A DNA stretch of 64,000 nt from SLRI01 sp964393275 (GCA_964393275.1 CAYMTA010000003.1:62001-126000), one strand, 5' to 3'; counted from the first letter of the stretch, positions 41,945 through 52,477 are shown. Numbers and translations are program-made. Notes: generated by a model from the sequence alone, not told the origin.

Positions 41945-42931
41945 ATGCCGCCCATCATCACCGACGGTGCGACCATGGCTGATGTCCTCTGCTTCGGCGA
42001 TCTCCTGATCGACTTCGTGCCGACCGAAAGCGGGCTGCCGCTCGGCGAGGTCGAGACCTTCCGCCGGGCGCCCGGCGGGGCGGCGGCCAATGTCGCCGTG
42101 GGGCTCGGCCGGCTCGGGGTGGGAAGCGCCTTCATGGGCAAGGTCGGCGACGACGTCTTCGGCCATTTCCTCAGCGACACGCTCAGCGCCGACGGGGTGG
42201 ACGTGGGGCCGCTTCGCTTCGATGCCCGGGCGCGCACCGCCCTCGCCTTCGTCAGCCTCAAGGCGGATGGCGAGCGCGACTTCATGTTCTACCGCCACCC
42301 CTCGGCCGACATGCTGTTCACACCCGACGAGGTCGACACGGACGCCATCGAGGCGGCCTCGATCTTCCATTTCGATTCGATCAGCCTCGCCGCCCCGCAG
42401 CCGTGCCAAACGGCCCTCTTCGCCGCCGACCGGGCAGTTGCCGCGGGGAAGCTGGTCAGCTTCGACGTCAACCTCCGCCTGCCGCTCTGGGTCGCGGACG
42501 CGGCCCGGGCCGGCATCCAAGAGGGGCTGAAGCGGGCCGCCGTCGTCAAGCTCAGCGACGACGAGCAGGAGTTCCTGATCGGCAACCGCGACCCTTCGGC
42601 CCTGCGCGATGCGCTCTGGCACGAGGGCATGCGGCTGCTGGTGCTCAGCGTCGGCCGGGCCGGCTGCATCGTCTTCACCGCCGAGGGCGAGTTCCGCGTG
42701 CCGAGCTTCGAGGTCAGGGCGGTCGACACGACCGGCGCCGGCGACGGCTTCGTGGCCGGGCTGCTCGCCGGCCTCGTGGCCGATCCGGATCGGCTCGCCG
42801 ACCGCGATGCCCTGTTCGCCACCTGCCGCTTCGCCAACGCGGTTGGGGCGCTCACGACAACCGAGCGGGGGGCGATTCCAGCCCTCCCCAGACGCGATCA
42901 GGTCGAGGCGCTTCTGAACCGGTCCGGCTGA
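41945..42931 (+). CDS. PfkB-family sugar kinase, probable fructokinase
   Basis: This is a 328-residue ribokinase-fold enzyme. The substrate motif GDLLIDFVP...RRAPGGAAANVAVGLGRLG is followed by KVGDDVFGHFL, and the catalytic segment is DTTGAGDGFVAGLLAG with the base Asp. The N-terminal part resembles bacterial fructokinases. In context it would phosphorylate the imported sugar to the 6-phosphate that feeds zwf after isomerisation. ATG 41945 is preferred because CCGAGGCGG lies upstream; ATG 41975 (MADVLCFG) gives the usual family start but has no clear site. It lies 74 nt after the ROK gene. Confidence 0.87.
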   Translation: MPPIITDGATMADVLCFGDLLIDFVPTESGLPLGEVETFRRAPGGAAANVAVGLGRLGVGSAFMGKVGDDVFGHFLSDTLSADGVDVGPLRFDARARTALAFVSLKADGERDFMFYRHPSADMLFTPDEVDTDAIEAASIFHFDSISLAAPQPCQTALFAADRAVAAGKLVSFDVNLRLPLWVADAARAGIQEGLKRAAVVKLSDDEQEFLIGNRDPSALRDALWHEGMRLLVLSVGRAGCIVFTAEGEFRVPSFEVRAVDTTGAGDGFVAGLLAGLVADPDRLADRDALFATCRFANAVGALTTTERGAIPALPRRDQVEALLNRSG

Positions 42932-42957
42932 CCGTCGGACCCTGTGGAGTTCTCTCG

Positions 42958-44442
42958 ATGAGCGCACGTCTTCTTCCGGTCGATCCGTTCGACCTCGTGG
43001 TGTTCGGTGGCACGGGCGATCTCGCCATGCGCAAGCTGCTGCCCGGCCTCTATCATCGTGACTGCGACGACCAGATTGCGCCGGAGAGCCGGATTCTCGG
43101 CGTCTCGCGCGGCGAGCTCGGCCGGAAGGCCTTCGCGGAGGCGGTGGAGGGGGCGATCCGGCGCGCGACGCCGGCCGAGCAGCTTCAGCCCGAGGTCCTC
43201 GACCGCTTCCTTCGGCGGCTCGACCATCTGCCGATCGACGCGGCGGGGACCACCGGCTGGAAGAAGCTCGCCGCGCACCTGCAGCGCAACGGCAGGAGCA
43301 ACGGGATCCGGATCTTCTATTTGGCGACGGCACCCGGCCTGTTCGGTCCGATTGCCCGAAACCTCGCGCTGAACGAGCTGGTCACGGCCGAGAGCCGGGT
43401 GGTGCTGGAGAAGCCGATCGGCCGCGACCTGGCTTCCGCCCGGGCGATCAACGACGCGGTGGGCGCGGTCTTCGAGGAGCAGCAGATCTTTCGCATCGAC
43501 CACTATCTCGGCAAGGAGACGGTCCAGAACCTCGTGGCCTTGCGTTTCGCCAATGCCCTCTTCGAGCCCTTGTGGAACTCGGCGCATATCGACCACGTCC
43601 AGATCACCGTCGCCGAGAGCCTCGGCGTCGAGGGCCGGGCCGCCTATTACGACACGTCGGGGGCGCTGCGCGACATGGTGCAGAACCACCTGCTGCAGCT
43701 TCTCTGCCTCGTCGCCATGGAGCCGCCGCACATCCTCGACGCGGACGCGGTGCGCGACGAGAAGCTGAAGGTGCTGAAGGCGCTCCGGCCGGTCGATCAG
43801 GGCGACATCTCGACCAGGACCGTGCGCGGCCAGTACCAGGCGGGCGCGGTCGACGGGCAGCCGGTGCCGGGCTATCTGACCGAGCTCGGCCGGCCGGCCT
43901 CGGCGACCGAGACCTTCGTCGTCGTCAAGGCCGAGATCGCCAACTGGCGCTGGGCCGGGGTGCCCTTCTATCTGCGGACGGGCAAGCGGATGCAGGTCCG
44001 CCAGTCGGAGATCGTGATCCAGTTCAGGGCGGTGCCGCACTCGATCTTCGGCGAGAGCAGCGGCCAGCTGGTCCCCAACCGGCTGGTCGTCCGCCTGCAG
44101 CCGGACGAGGCTGTGCGCTTCTTCCTGATGACCAAGGATCCGGGGCCGGGCGGCATGCGGCTGCGCGCCGTGCCCCTGAACCTCGCTTTCGCCGATGCCT
44201 TCAACATCCGCTATCCCGATGCGTACGAGCGCCTCCTGATGGACGTGGTGCGCGGCAATGCCACGCTGTTCATGCGCAAGGACGAGGTCGAGGCGGCCTG
44301 GGAGTGGGTCGAGCCGATCCTGCGCGGCTGGGAAGCACGCAACGAGCCGCCCAAGCCGTATACCGCCGGCAGCTGGGGCCCGTCCGCCGCCATCGCGCTG
44401 ATCGAGCGCGACGGCCGCAACTGGCACGAGGATGCCGCCTGA
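42958..44442 (+). CDS. zwf: Glucose-6-phosphate 1-dehydrogenase
   Basis: This is a 494-residue G6PDH. The cofactor motif is FGGTGDLAMRKLLPGLY near the start, the active-site signature RIDHYLGKETVQNL, and FYLRTGKRM the substrate/structural segment. It oxidises glucose 6-phosphate to 6-phosphogluconolactone, producing NADPH or NADH, at the entry to the Entner-Doudoroff pathway. Length is standard. Start 42958 has GTGGAG 8 nt upstream. It lies 26 nt after the kinase and 21 nt before edd; the lactonase gene pgl, usual between them, is not present. Confidence 0.96.
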   Translation: MSARLLPVDPFDLVVFGGTGDLAMRKLLPGLYHRDCDDQIAPESRILGVSRGELGRKAFAEAVEGAIRRATPAEQLQPEVLDRFLRRLDHLPIDAAGTTGWKKLAAHLQRNGRSNGIRIFYLATAPGLFGPIARNLALNELVTAESRVVLEKPIGRDLASARAINDAVGAVFEEQQIFRIDHYLGKETVQNLVALRFANALFEPLWNSAHIDHVQITVAESLGVEGRAAYYDTSGALRDMVQNHLLQLLCLVAMEPPHILDADAVRDEKLKVLKALRPVDQGDISTRTVRGQYQAGAVDGQPVPGYLTELGRPASATETFVVVKAEIANWRWAGVPFYLRTGKRMQVRQSEIVIQFRAVPHSIFGESSGQLVPNRLVVRLQPDEAVRFFLMTKDPGPGGMRLRAVPLNLAFADAFNIRYPDAYERLLMDVVRGNATLFMRKDEVEAAWEWVEPILRGWEARNEPPKPYTAGSWGPSAAIALIERDGRNWHEDAA

Positions 44443-44463
44443 GAGGCTCTGAAGGAGAAGAGG

Positions 44464-46296
<1,833 letters not shown>

Positions 46297-46308
46297 AGGA
46301 TGACTGCC

Positions 46309-46947
46309 ATGCTCACGACCGATGCCCTGATGCGGCGTGCCCCGGTCATTCCGGTGATCGTCATCGACGACCTCGCCACGGCCGTGCCGCTCGCCAAGGC
46401 GCTGGTCGCGGGCGGGCTCGACGTGCTCGAGATCACGCTGCGCACGGCGGTGGCGCTGGATTCCATCCGGGCGATCATCGCCGAGGTGGAAGGTGCCATC
46501 GTCGGTGCCGGGACGGTGCGCGATCCGGAGCAACTCGCCGCGGTGACGAAGCTCGGCTGCGCCTTCGCCGTCAGCCCCGGCTTCACGGACCGGCTGCTCG
46601 ATGCGGCCGAAGGCTCGCCCTGCCCGCTGCTGCCGGGGGCGGCCACCGCGTCCGAGATGATGCGGCTCGCCGAGCGCGGCTACGACCGGCAGAAGTTCTT
46701 CCCGGCGGTGCCGGCGGGCGGGCTCGACTACCTGAAGGCGGTGGCCTCGCCTTTGGCCGAGATCCGCTTCTGCCCGACCGGCGGCATCGACGCGGCGAGC
46801 GCTCCGGCGTTCCTCGCCCTCGGCAACGTGCTCTGCGTCGGCGGCTCCTGGGTGGCGCCGAAGGCGGCCGTCGCCGCCGGCGACTGGGCCGCCATCACCC
46901 GCCTCGCCGCCGAGGCGGTGCGTAGCGGGCGGCCCGAGGGGCGCTGA
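46309..46947 (+). CDS. eda: KDPG aldolase
   Basis: This is a 212-residue class I aldolase. It contains LEITLRT with the catalytic Glu, GAGTVRDPEQ for phosphate binding, and KFFPAVPAGG with the Schiff-base Lys. GGIDAASAPAFLALGNVLCVGGSWV is also present. It cleaves KDPG to pyruvate and glyceraldehyde 3-phosphate. Two close ATGs exist; 46309 is preferred because AAGG lies 9 nt upstream, whereas the same AAGG touches the ATG at 46300. It is the last gene of the kinase-zwf-edd-eda run. Confidence 0.95.
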   Translation: MLTTDALMRRAPVIPVIVIDDLATAVPLAKALVAGGLDVLEITLRTAVALDSIRAIIAEVEGAIVGAGTVRDPEQLAAVTKLGCAFAVSPGFTDRLLDAAEGSPCPLLPGAATASEMMRLAERGYDRQKFFPAVPAGGLDYLKAVASPLAEIRFCPTGGIDAASAPAFLALGNVLCVGGSWVAPKAAVAAGDWAAITRLAAEAVRSGRPEGR

Positions 46948-47014
46948 CCAGGCTCTTGCCGGGGGTTCCGCGTCCGTTCACCATGGGCGGACCTGAACCA
47001 GCGGAGGGAGTGTC

Positions 47015-47533
47015 ATGCGCGGCGCGCTGCTCGTGGCCGGTTGGGCCATGCTGGTTGCGCTGGACGCGATCGGCGCGGCCGGGGCGACCGAGCCGGGTCC
47101 GATGACGCTGGATGCGAGCGAGCTTGCGACCATCGGCCGGCGCGCGGCGCCGCCGACGGTGGCGCCGCCGGCCTTGCCGGCGCCGGCGCCCGTGGACGCT
47201 CCCAAAGCGCCCGAAGCGCCGCCACCGGCCGTTGCCGGGTCGGCGCCGGCATCGCTCGTCATCGAGCCGTTTCGTCCGCCGCCACCCGTGGCGGTCGCGC
47301 GGCCCGCTGCCCGGCTCGGGCCGGATGAGCTGGCGGTGGTGGGCCGGCGCGTTCAGCCGGTGCCGCTTCCCGCGGCGCCACCGGTGGCGGTCGCAGGGCC
47401 GGTGACCGTGGCGGCCGCCCTGCCGCCCGCCTTCGCCCGACCGGCGCCGCGTCCGGTCATGGCGACCGGCGTGGAGGGAGCCGCGGGGCCGGTCCTGCTC
47501 GATGCGACCAGGCTCTCGCTGATCGGGCCGTAG
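47015..47533 (+). CDS. Ala/Pro-rich secreted protein with three LDAxxLxxIG repeats
   Basis: This is a 172-residue protein with a signal peptide (about 1-24, LLVAGWAMLVALDAIGAAGA). The rest is Pro/Ala/Val-rich and probably extended. Three short related motifs recur: LDASELATIGRRA (about 31-43), LGPDELAVVGRRV (about 105-117), and LDATRLSLIGP at the very C-terminus. I do not recognise a family. The strong GGAGGGAG ribosome site and codon-like periodicity support expression. It stands alone, ending 15 nt before the convergent CobW gene. A cell-envelope spacer or scaffold is conceivable but is inference. Confidence 0.6.
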   Translation: MRGALLVAGWAMLVALDAIGAAGATEPGPMTLDASELATIGRRAAPPTVAPPALPAPAPVDAPKAPEAPPPAVAGSAPASLVIEPFRPPPPVAVARPAARLGPDELAVVGRRVQPVPLPAAPPVAVAGPVTVAAALPPAFARPAPRPVMATGVEGAAGPVLLDATRLSLIGP

Positions 47534-47548
47534 GTCCCGGCCGGCTGG

Positions 47549-48613
47549 TCAGGCCGCGGCCTCCGCCGCCTCGCCGGCGAGGAGCGCTGTGATGGCGGCC
47601 CGGTCCAGCCCGGCGAGGCCGATCACCACGAGGGCGCCGAGCGGTGCCTCGCCCGCTGCCCAGGGCCGGTCGAAATGGCTCGCCACCCGGGCACCGACCG
47701 CCTGCACGGCGAGCCGCATCGGCTTGCCGTCGACCGCGAGGAAGCCCTTGACCCGGAGGACGTCGTGGGCGCCCGCCACGGCCCGGATGCGCGCCTCGAT
47801 CTCGGCCGGCCGGGCGACGGGCGAAAGGCCCACCACGAAGCTCTCGAAATCGTCGTGGTCGTGCTCGCCGCCACCGTCGTGATGCGAGTGGCGGCTTTTG
47901 AGATCGTCCTCGGCGGCGGCATCGAGGCCCAGCAGCACCAGGGGATCGAGGGCGCCGTGGCTGGCCTCGACGATGCGCACGGCGGGGCGCAGATGGGCGC
48001 CGACCGCGTCCCTGGCGCGGGCCTTGCCGGCAGCGTCCACCCGGTCGCACTTGTTGAGCACGACGAGGTCGGCGCAGCCGATCTGCTCCTCGAACAGCTC
48101 CTCGAGCGGGCTCTCGTGATCGAGGCTCGGATCCTGGGCGCGGGCTCTCGCCACCGCCTCGGGATCGCTGGCGAAGAGCCCGGCGGCGGTCGCTTCCGCG
48201 TCGACCACGGCGACGACGCCGTCGACCGTCACCTCGTTTCGGACGGCGGGCCAGGTGAAGGCCTTGACCAGGGGCTTCGGCAGGGCCAGCCCGGAGGTTT
48301 CGATGACGATGTGGTCGGGGCGCTCGGCGCGGTCCAGGAGCTTCTGCATGGTGGGGACGAAGTCGTCGGCGACGGTGCAGCAGATGCAGCCGTTGGCCAG
48401 CTCGATCATGTCCTCCTCGCGGCAGCTCGGGATGCCGCAGCCCTGGATCAGGTCGCGATCGACGCCCTGGTCGCCGAACTCGTTGATGATCAGCGCGATG
48501 CGCCGGCCGCCGCTGTTCTCGAGCAGATGGCGGATCAGGCTGGTCTTGCCGGCGCCGAGGAAGCCGGTGACGATGGTGGCGGGGACCTTCCGCCGGCTGG
48601 CTGGCGTCGTCAT
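47549..48613 (-). CDS. cobW: CobW-family G3E GTPase / metallochaperone
   Basis: This is a 354-residue G3E GTPase. Walker A is GFLGAGKTSL, the metal-binding motif NGCICCTV, the NKCD base-recognition motif VVLNKCDRV, and the switch region ETSGLALP. A His/Asp-rich loop (HSHHDGGGEHDHDD) before the C-terminal domain is typical of metal chaperones. Placement under a B12 riboswitch supports a role in cobalt insertion for cobalamin synthesis (CobW) rather than zinc homeostasis. The start has GAGGAGAC upstream. It lies 23 nt downstream of a 107-residue orphan gene. Confidence 0.9.
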   Translation of the reverse strand: MTTPASRRKVPATIVTGFLGAGKTSLIRHLLENSGGRRIALIINEFGDQGVDRDLIQGCGIPSCREEDMIELANGCICCTVADDFVPTMQKLLDRAERPDHIVIETSGLALPKPLVKAFTWPAVRNEVTVDGVVAVVDAEATAAGLFASDPEAVARARAQDPSLDHESPLEELFEEQIGCADLVVLNKCDRVDAAGKARARDAVGAHLRPAVRIVEASHGALDPLVLLGLDAAAEDDLKSRHSHHDGGGEHDHDDFESFVVGLSPVARPAEIEARIRAVAGAHDVLRVKGFLAVDGKPMRLAVQAVGARVASHFDRPWAAGEAPLGALVVIGLAGLDRAAITALLAGEAAEAAA

Positions 48614-48636
48614 CGATGTCTCCTCGGTGCAGGGCC

Positions 48637-48960
48637 TCAGTGCAGGCGGCCTTCGGTTGATCGGGGGCGCCCGGCCGGGGCCGGGTCGAGGCGCTCGCGC
48701 GGGTAGGCGGTGGTGGTCTCGAGCAGCTCCATCAGGTGCCGGGCCGCCGGGTGGCGGGCGATGCTGGTGACCCGGTGCAGGAGCAGGGCCGCGGCATGCG
48801 CGGCATCGATCTCGCCGGGCAGCGCCAGGAGCCAGGCGAGATAGAGCTCCTTCGGCGACCAGCCGGCCGGGCCCTCGAGGGCGTCGCGGATCAGCCGCCT
48901 CGGATCGCAGATCTCGAGCGACAGGACGGGTGGTGCGGCTCGGCGGTCGGTGGACGGCAT
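48637..48960 (-). CDS. Orphan 107-residue protein, first gene of the B12-riboswitch operon
   Basis: This is a 107-residue soluble protein, mostly helical, with LSLEICDPRRLIRDALEGPAGWSPKELYLAWLLALPGEIDAAHAAALLL and a Pro/Arg-rich tail. I do not recognise the family. No signal peptide, membrane helix or Cys cluster is present. It starts at ATG 48960, about 50 nt after the riboswitch, and is followed 23 nt later by cobW. It may therefore serve in cobalamin or cobalt metabolism. The frame could extend to 49164 only by reading through the riboswitch, so that is rejected. Confidence 0.65.
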   Translation of the reverse strand: MPSTDRRAAPPVLSLEICDPRRLIRDALEGPAGWSPKELYLAWLLALPGEIDAAHAAALLLHRVTSIARHPAARHLMELLETTTAYPRERLDPAPAGRPRSTEGRLH

Positions 48961-49011
48961 CGGGCATGACCTTTCACCAGGGACACCCCGCCCCGGAACT
49001 GGAGGAATCAG

Positions 49012-49186
49012 GCGGTGGCAGGTCTCCTGGCTCGCGGGTCGGTGCCTTCGACCGGCCTTCCCGGACATTCGTTGTCCAGTGGCGCGGTTGGGCGAAGGCT
49101 CGCCGCTCACAGTTGCGGGGGCAGCCCCGGCATCGAAACCGGCCATGACGGCCGGGCATCTCACCGGGTTCCCTTTTCACCTCCAT
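49012..49186 (-). promoter_or_regulatory. Cobalamin (B12) riboswitch
   Basis: Read on the minus strand, this leader shows the conserved blocks in order: GAGGTGAAAAGGGAACCCGG, then GGGGCTGCCCCCGCAACTGT, the B12-box core GCCACTGG, CCGGGAAGGCCG, and finally GAGCCAGGAGACCTGCCA. These are the textbook elements of the adenosylcobalamin aptamer. It precedes the 107-residue orphan and cobW, so B12 should repress both. It is not upstream of the plus-strand EamA gene in the correct orientation. Confidence 0.95.
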
Positions 49187-49289
49187 CGGCCGAAAGGCCT
49201 AGGGGGAACCACCGACGCGGACTATGACAGCCGCCGGCCGCTTCCGCAATCAGGACGGCCGGCGCCATTCTTGGAGAGGGCAAGCGGAC

Positions 49290-50180
49290 GTGGCGGCGGT
49301 GCGCGAGGCGGGCGGCCCCGGGGTGGGCGGGGATGCGCGGCGCGGCATGGCGATGCTGCTGCTGGCGGTGGCGCTCTTCCCGGTCATGGACGCCATCGCC
49401 AAGGAGCTGGCGACCCGCCTGCCGGTGCTGCAGATCACCTGGGGCCGCTACGCCTTCACCATGGCGATCATCCTGCCGGCCATCCTCGCCCGCCACCGCC
49501 GGGCGATCTGGCCCGTCCCCAGCCTCTGGCTGCAGCTCGCCCGTGGCCTCGCCCAGCTCGCCGCGACCTTCCTCTTCTTCCTGACGCTGACCTACCTGCC
49601 GCTCGCCGACACGGTGGCGCTGGCCTTCCTCTATCCCCTGGTCATCACGCTGCTCTCGCCCCTGGTGCTCGGCGAGACGGTCGGCTGGCGGCGCCACGCG
49701 GCGGTCGCCGTGGGCTTCATGGGTGCGCTCGTCATCATCCGGCCCGGCCTCGGCTTCATCCAGCCGGCGGCCCTCCTCGGCCTCGGCATCAGCGTCGCCG
49801 GTGCAATCTATCTCCTGATCACCCGCAAGATCGCCGGCCAGGCGCCGCCGCTCGTCAGCCTCGCCTACGCCTCGACCATCAGCCTCGTGCTCTCCTCGCT
49901 GCCGCTCCCCTGGGTCTGGCAGCCGATGGCCTGGGCCGACTGGGCGGCCTTCGTGGTCATCGGGGCGCTAGGGGCGATGTGCCACGGCCTGCTGATCCAC
50001 GCCTTCGAGAGTGCCCCGGCATCGGTGCTGGCCCCCCTGGGCTATGCCGAGATGATCATGGCGGTGATCGTGGGCTATCTCTGGTTCGGCGACTTTCCGG
50101 ATTCCGTGACCTGGCTCGGCATCGCCATCATCGCGGCCGCGGGTCTCTACGTGGGCTGGCGGGAGCGACGGGCCGGTTGA
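49290..50180 (+). CDS. EamA/DMT-family transporter
   Basis: This is a 296-residue protein with ten predicted helices in two EamA repeats. The first repeat includes LPVLQITWGRYAFTMAIILPAIL and LADTVALAFLYPLVITLLSPLVLGE; the second includes ASVLAPLGYAEMIMAVIVGYLWFGDFP. Substrate is unknown (amino acids, nucleosides or metabolites in the family). GTG 49290 is preferred because GGAGAGG lies 10 nt upstream; an ATG at 49224 is possible but lacks a site. The last 53 nt overlap, tail to tail, with the next EamA gene on the minus strand. Confidence 0.82.
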   Translation: MAAVREAGGPGVGGDARRGMAMLLLAVALFPVMDAIAKELATRLPVLQITWGRYAFTMAIILPAILARHRRAIWPVPSLWLQLARGLAQLAATFLFFLTLTYLPLADTVALAFLYPLVITLLSPLVLGETVGWRRHAAVAVGFMGALVIIRPGLGFIQPAALLGLGISVAGAIYLLITRKIAGQAPPLVSLAYASTISLVLSSLPLPWVWQPMAWADWAAFVVIGALGAMCHGLLIHAFESAPASVLAPLGYAEMIMAVIVGYLWFGDFPDSVTWLGIAIIAAAGLYVGWRERRAG

Positions 50181-51033
50181 CCAGCGCCACGCCCGCCATG
50201 GCGATCGCCATGCCGAGGATCGCCAAAGGCGGCAGAAGCTCGTCGAACATCGCCCAGGCCATGAGTGCTGTGGTCGGCGGGACGAGGAAGAACAGGCTCG
50301 AGACCCGGGCGGCGGCACCCTTGCGGATGAGCACGTAGAGCAGCGTGACCGCGCCGAAGGAGAGGACCAGGATCGACCAGGCGAGGGCGACGACGAGGGA
50401 GGGCGTCCAGTCGATGGCCAGGTCCTCGAAGGCGAGGGCGAGGACGAGGGTGGCCGCTGCCGCCACGCCGAACTGGAAGACGTTGCCGACCCTGAGATCG
50501 ACCCCGGCGCCGAAGCGCTTCTGGTAGAGCGTGCCGGCGGTGATCCCGAGGAGGGCGAGGACCGAGAGCAGGACGCCGGCGGGCGTGCCCAGGCCCCGGC
50601 CGAGCTTCTCGACCACGACGAGGCCGACACCGAGGAGGCCGAGGGCGAGGCCCAGCCATTGCCGTGCGGCGACGCGCTCGCCGAGCAGCGGGGCCGCCAC
50701 GGCGGCCACCAGGAGCGGCTGCAGCCCGACGATCAGCGCCGAGGCGCCGGCCTCGACGCCGGCGGCGAGCGAGGCGAAGACGCCGCCGAGGTAGACGCCC
50801 TGCAGGAGCAGCCCGGCCACGCACTGGTGGAGGATGATGCGGGGCGAGGGCCAGGCGAGGCCGAGCCAGAGCGCGACCGCGAGGAAGCCCAGGGCGGTGG
50901 CGAGAAAGCGCAGCACCAGGAAGGTCATCGGCTCGATGTAGGGCAGGCCGAGCTTGGCGCTGATGAAGCCGGTGCTCCAGAGGAAGACGAAGAGGGCGGG
51001 GGCGCCGATGGCGAGGAGGCTGGCGCGGCTCAC
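50128..51033 (-). CDS. EamA/DMT-family transporter
   Basis: This is a 301-residue ten-helix transporter with two EamA repeats. The opening ALFVFLWSTGFISAKLGLPYIEPMTFLVLRFLATAL and later ASALIVGLQPLLVAAVAAPLLGE and ARVSSLFFLVPPTTALMAWAMFDE are typical. The start is a GTG that overlaps the stop of the AEC transporter gene (GTGA), preceded by GAGGAGA. The two genes therefore form a transporter pair. The C-terminal Pro/Arg tail runs antisense to the end of the plus-strand EamA gene. Substrate is unknown. Confidence 0.87.
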   Translation of the reverse strand: MSRASLLAIGAPALFVFLWSTGFISAKLGLPYIEPMTFLVLRFLATALGFLAVALWLGLAWPSPRIILHQCVAGLLLQGVYLGGVFASLAAGVEAGASALIVGLQPLLVAAVAAPLLGERVAARQWLGLALGLLGVGLVVVEKLGRGLGTPAGVLLSVLALLGITAGTLYQKRFGAGVDLRVGNVFQFGVAAAATLVLALAFEDLAIDWTPSLVVALAWSILVLSFGAVTLLYVLIRKGAAARVSSLFFLVPPTTALMAWAMFDELLPPLAILGMAIAMAGVALVNRPVAPASPRRDPRPR

Positions 51034-51956
51034 CTGCCGCTCTCCTCGAGCAGGCCCATGATCAGCGGCAGGGTCGCCATGGCGAGCAGCGTCTGCAGGG
51101 CCACGGCATTCGCCATGAAGCCCGCGTGGCCGCCCATCGCCCTGGTCTGGACATAGGCCGTGGGCGAGAGCGGCAGCGAGGCGAAGAGCACGACCACGGC
51201 GAAGGGCAAAGCGGGGAGGCCGAGGAGCAGGGCCACGGCCACCGTCAGCAGCGGCAGGCCGGCGAGCTTGAACGTGCTGGCGGCGGCGAGCCAGGCGAGC
51301 TCGCGCCGGCCCGCCCCCCGCCAGACGAGCCCGGCGCCCGTCGCCAGCAGCGCCAAAGGCAGGGAGGCGGCGCCGAGCACGCGCAGCGTCTCGTCGATCA
51401 CGAAGGGCAGGCGCAGGCCGCTCTGGCCGAGCGCGAAGCCCGTGGCCGAGGCCAGCACCAGCGGGTTCAGGAGGAGCGCCCGGGCCAGGGCCGCCGGGCG
51501 CGGCCGCGTCTCGGCATGCAGGCCGAGCAGAAGGGCGCTCGCGAGGTTGACCCCCGGCACATAGGCCGCGACCGCGACCGCCAGAGGCGGCAGGGCCGCC
51601 TCGCCCCAGAGGCCGAGGGCGGCGGCGAAGGCGATGTAGACGTTCTGCCGGGTGGCGGCCTGCGCCACCGCCGGGATCATCCGGCCGGCGAGGCCGAGCA
51701 ACGGCGCTCCGAGAGTCACCAGGGCCATGACGAGCCCGATCGGCCCGAGGATCGCCGCCGTGATCCCCAGAACCACGCCGCCGTCGCCGACGACGCCGAC
51801 CGTCGTCCGCACCAGGAGCGCCGGAAAGAGGCACCAATAGACCAGGGTTTCGACGGCGGGCCAGAATCCGGCCGCCGGGAAACGGCGGCGCCCCAGGGCG
51901 AAGCCCAGGACCAGGAGGAGGATGACGGGTGCGATGGCCTCGAAGGCGGCTGACAT
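51030..51956 (-). CDS. AEC-family transporter (auxin efflux carrier type)
   Basis: This is a 308-residue membrane protein with ten helices in two inverted halves of five. The opening PVILLLVLGFALGRRRFPAAGFWPAVETLVYWCLFPALLVRT and the late FAVVVLFASLPLSPTAYVQTRAMGG are characteristic of the AEC family, which includes malonate and malate carriers and auxin-efflux relatives. Substrate is unknown. It is divergent from the receiver-protein gene and coupled to the downstream EamA gene by a 4-nt overlap. Confidence 0.88.
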   Translation of the reverse strand: MSAAFEAIAPVILLLVLGFALGRRRFPAAGFWPAVETLVYWCLFPALLVRTTVGVVGDGGVVLGITAAILGPIGLVMALVTLGAPLLGLAGRMIPAVAQAATRQNVYIAFAAALGLWGEAALPPLAVAVAAYVPGVNLASALLLGLHAETRPRPAALARALLLNPLVLASATGFALGQSGLRLPFVIDETLRVLGAASLPLALLATGAGLVWRGAGRRELAWLAAASTFKLAGLPLLTVAVALLLGLPALPFAVVVLFASLPLSPTAYVQTRAMGGHAGFMANAVALQTLLAMATLPLIMGLLEESGR

Positions 51957-52069
51957 GGAGAGGCTCTTATGGCCGCCCGGCCGGCATGACCAGCGTGGCG
52001 TTAACCGAATGGCAAGGGATGCGGGCTAGGATCGCCAGGGACCCAGCCCTGGAGTGCGCCGGAACCGGC

Positions 52070-52477
52070 ATGCGACCTTTCTCGATCCTCATCGTCGACG
52101 ATGCGCGCAGCGAGCGGATGCTGCTCCGTCAGGCCATCCATGACGCGAGGCGCAACCTTCGCCTGCTCGAGGCGGCCGACGTGCCCTCGGCCAGGGACGC
52201 CTTCGGCCGCCATCCGCTCGACCTGGTCTTCCTCGACATCGAGCTCGCCGGGGCGAGCGGCCTCGACCTGCTCGGCGACCTGCGCCATGCCGACCCGGCG
52301 CTGCCGGTCGTCATGGTCACCCACCACAGCACCCAGGACGTCGTCGTCAAGGCGCTCCGCCAGGGCGCCTTCGGCTTCATCGTCAAGCCCTACAGCCTGA
52401 GCCGGCTGAAGGAGATCTTCGGCAAGCTGGAGCGCCGCCTGGCCGACGCCGGCGCACCCGGGGAGGTGCCGGCCTGA
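52070..52477 (+). CDS. Stand-alone response-regulator receiver protein
   Basis: This is a 135-residue protein consisting only of a receiver domain. The acidic pair is in ILIVDDARS, the phospho-acceptor Asp in LVFLDIELAG, the Thr in VMVTHHST and the Lys in FIVKPYS. There is no output domain, so it must act by protein contact, as CheY or Spo0F types do. ATG 52070 starts directly at the domain; upstream in-frame ATGs at 51986 and 52019 would add poorly conserved sequence. No histidine kinase is encoded nearby. Confidence 0.85.
   Translation: MRPFSILIVDDARSERMLLRQAIHDARRNLRLLEAADVPSARDAFGRHPLDLVFLDIELAGASGLDLLGDLRHADPALPVVMVTHHSTQDVVVKALRQGAFGFIVKPYSLSRLKEIFGKLERRLADAGAPGEVPA

Noticed and set aside
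49187..49289. B12 control of the plus-strand EamA gene
   Set aside because: The aptamer blocks read correctly only on the minus strand, toward the 107-residue orphan and cobW.
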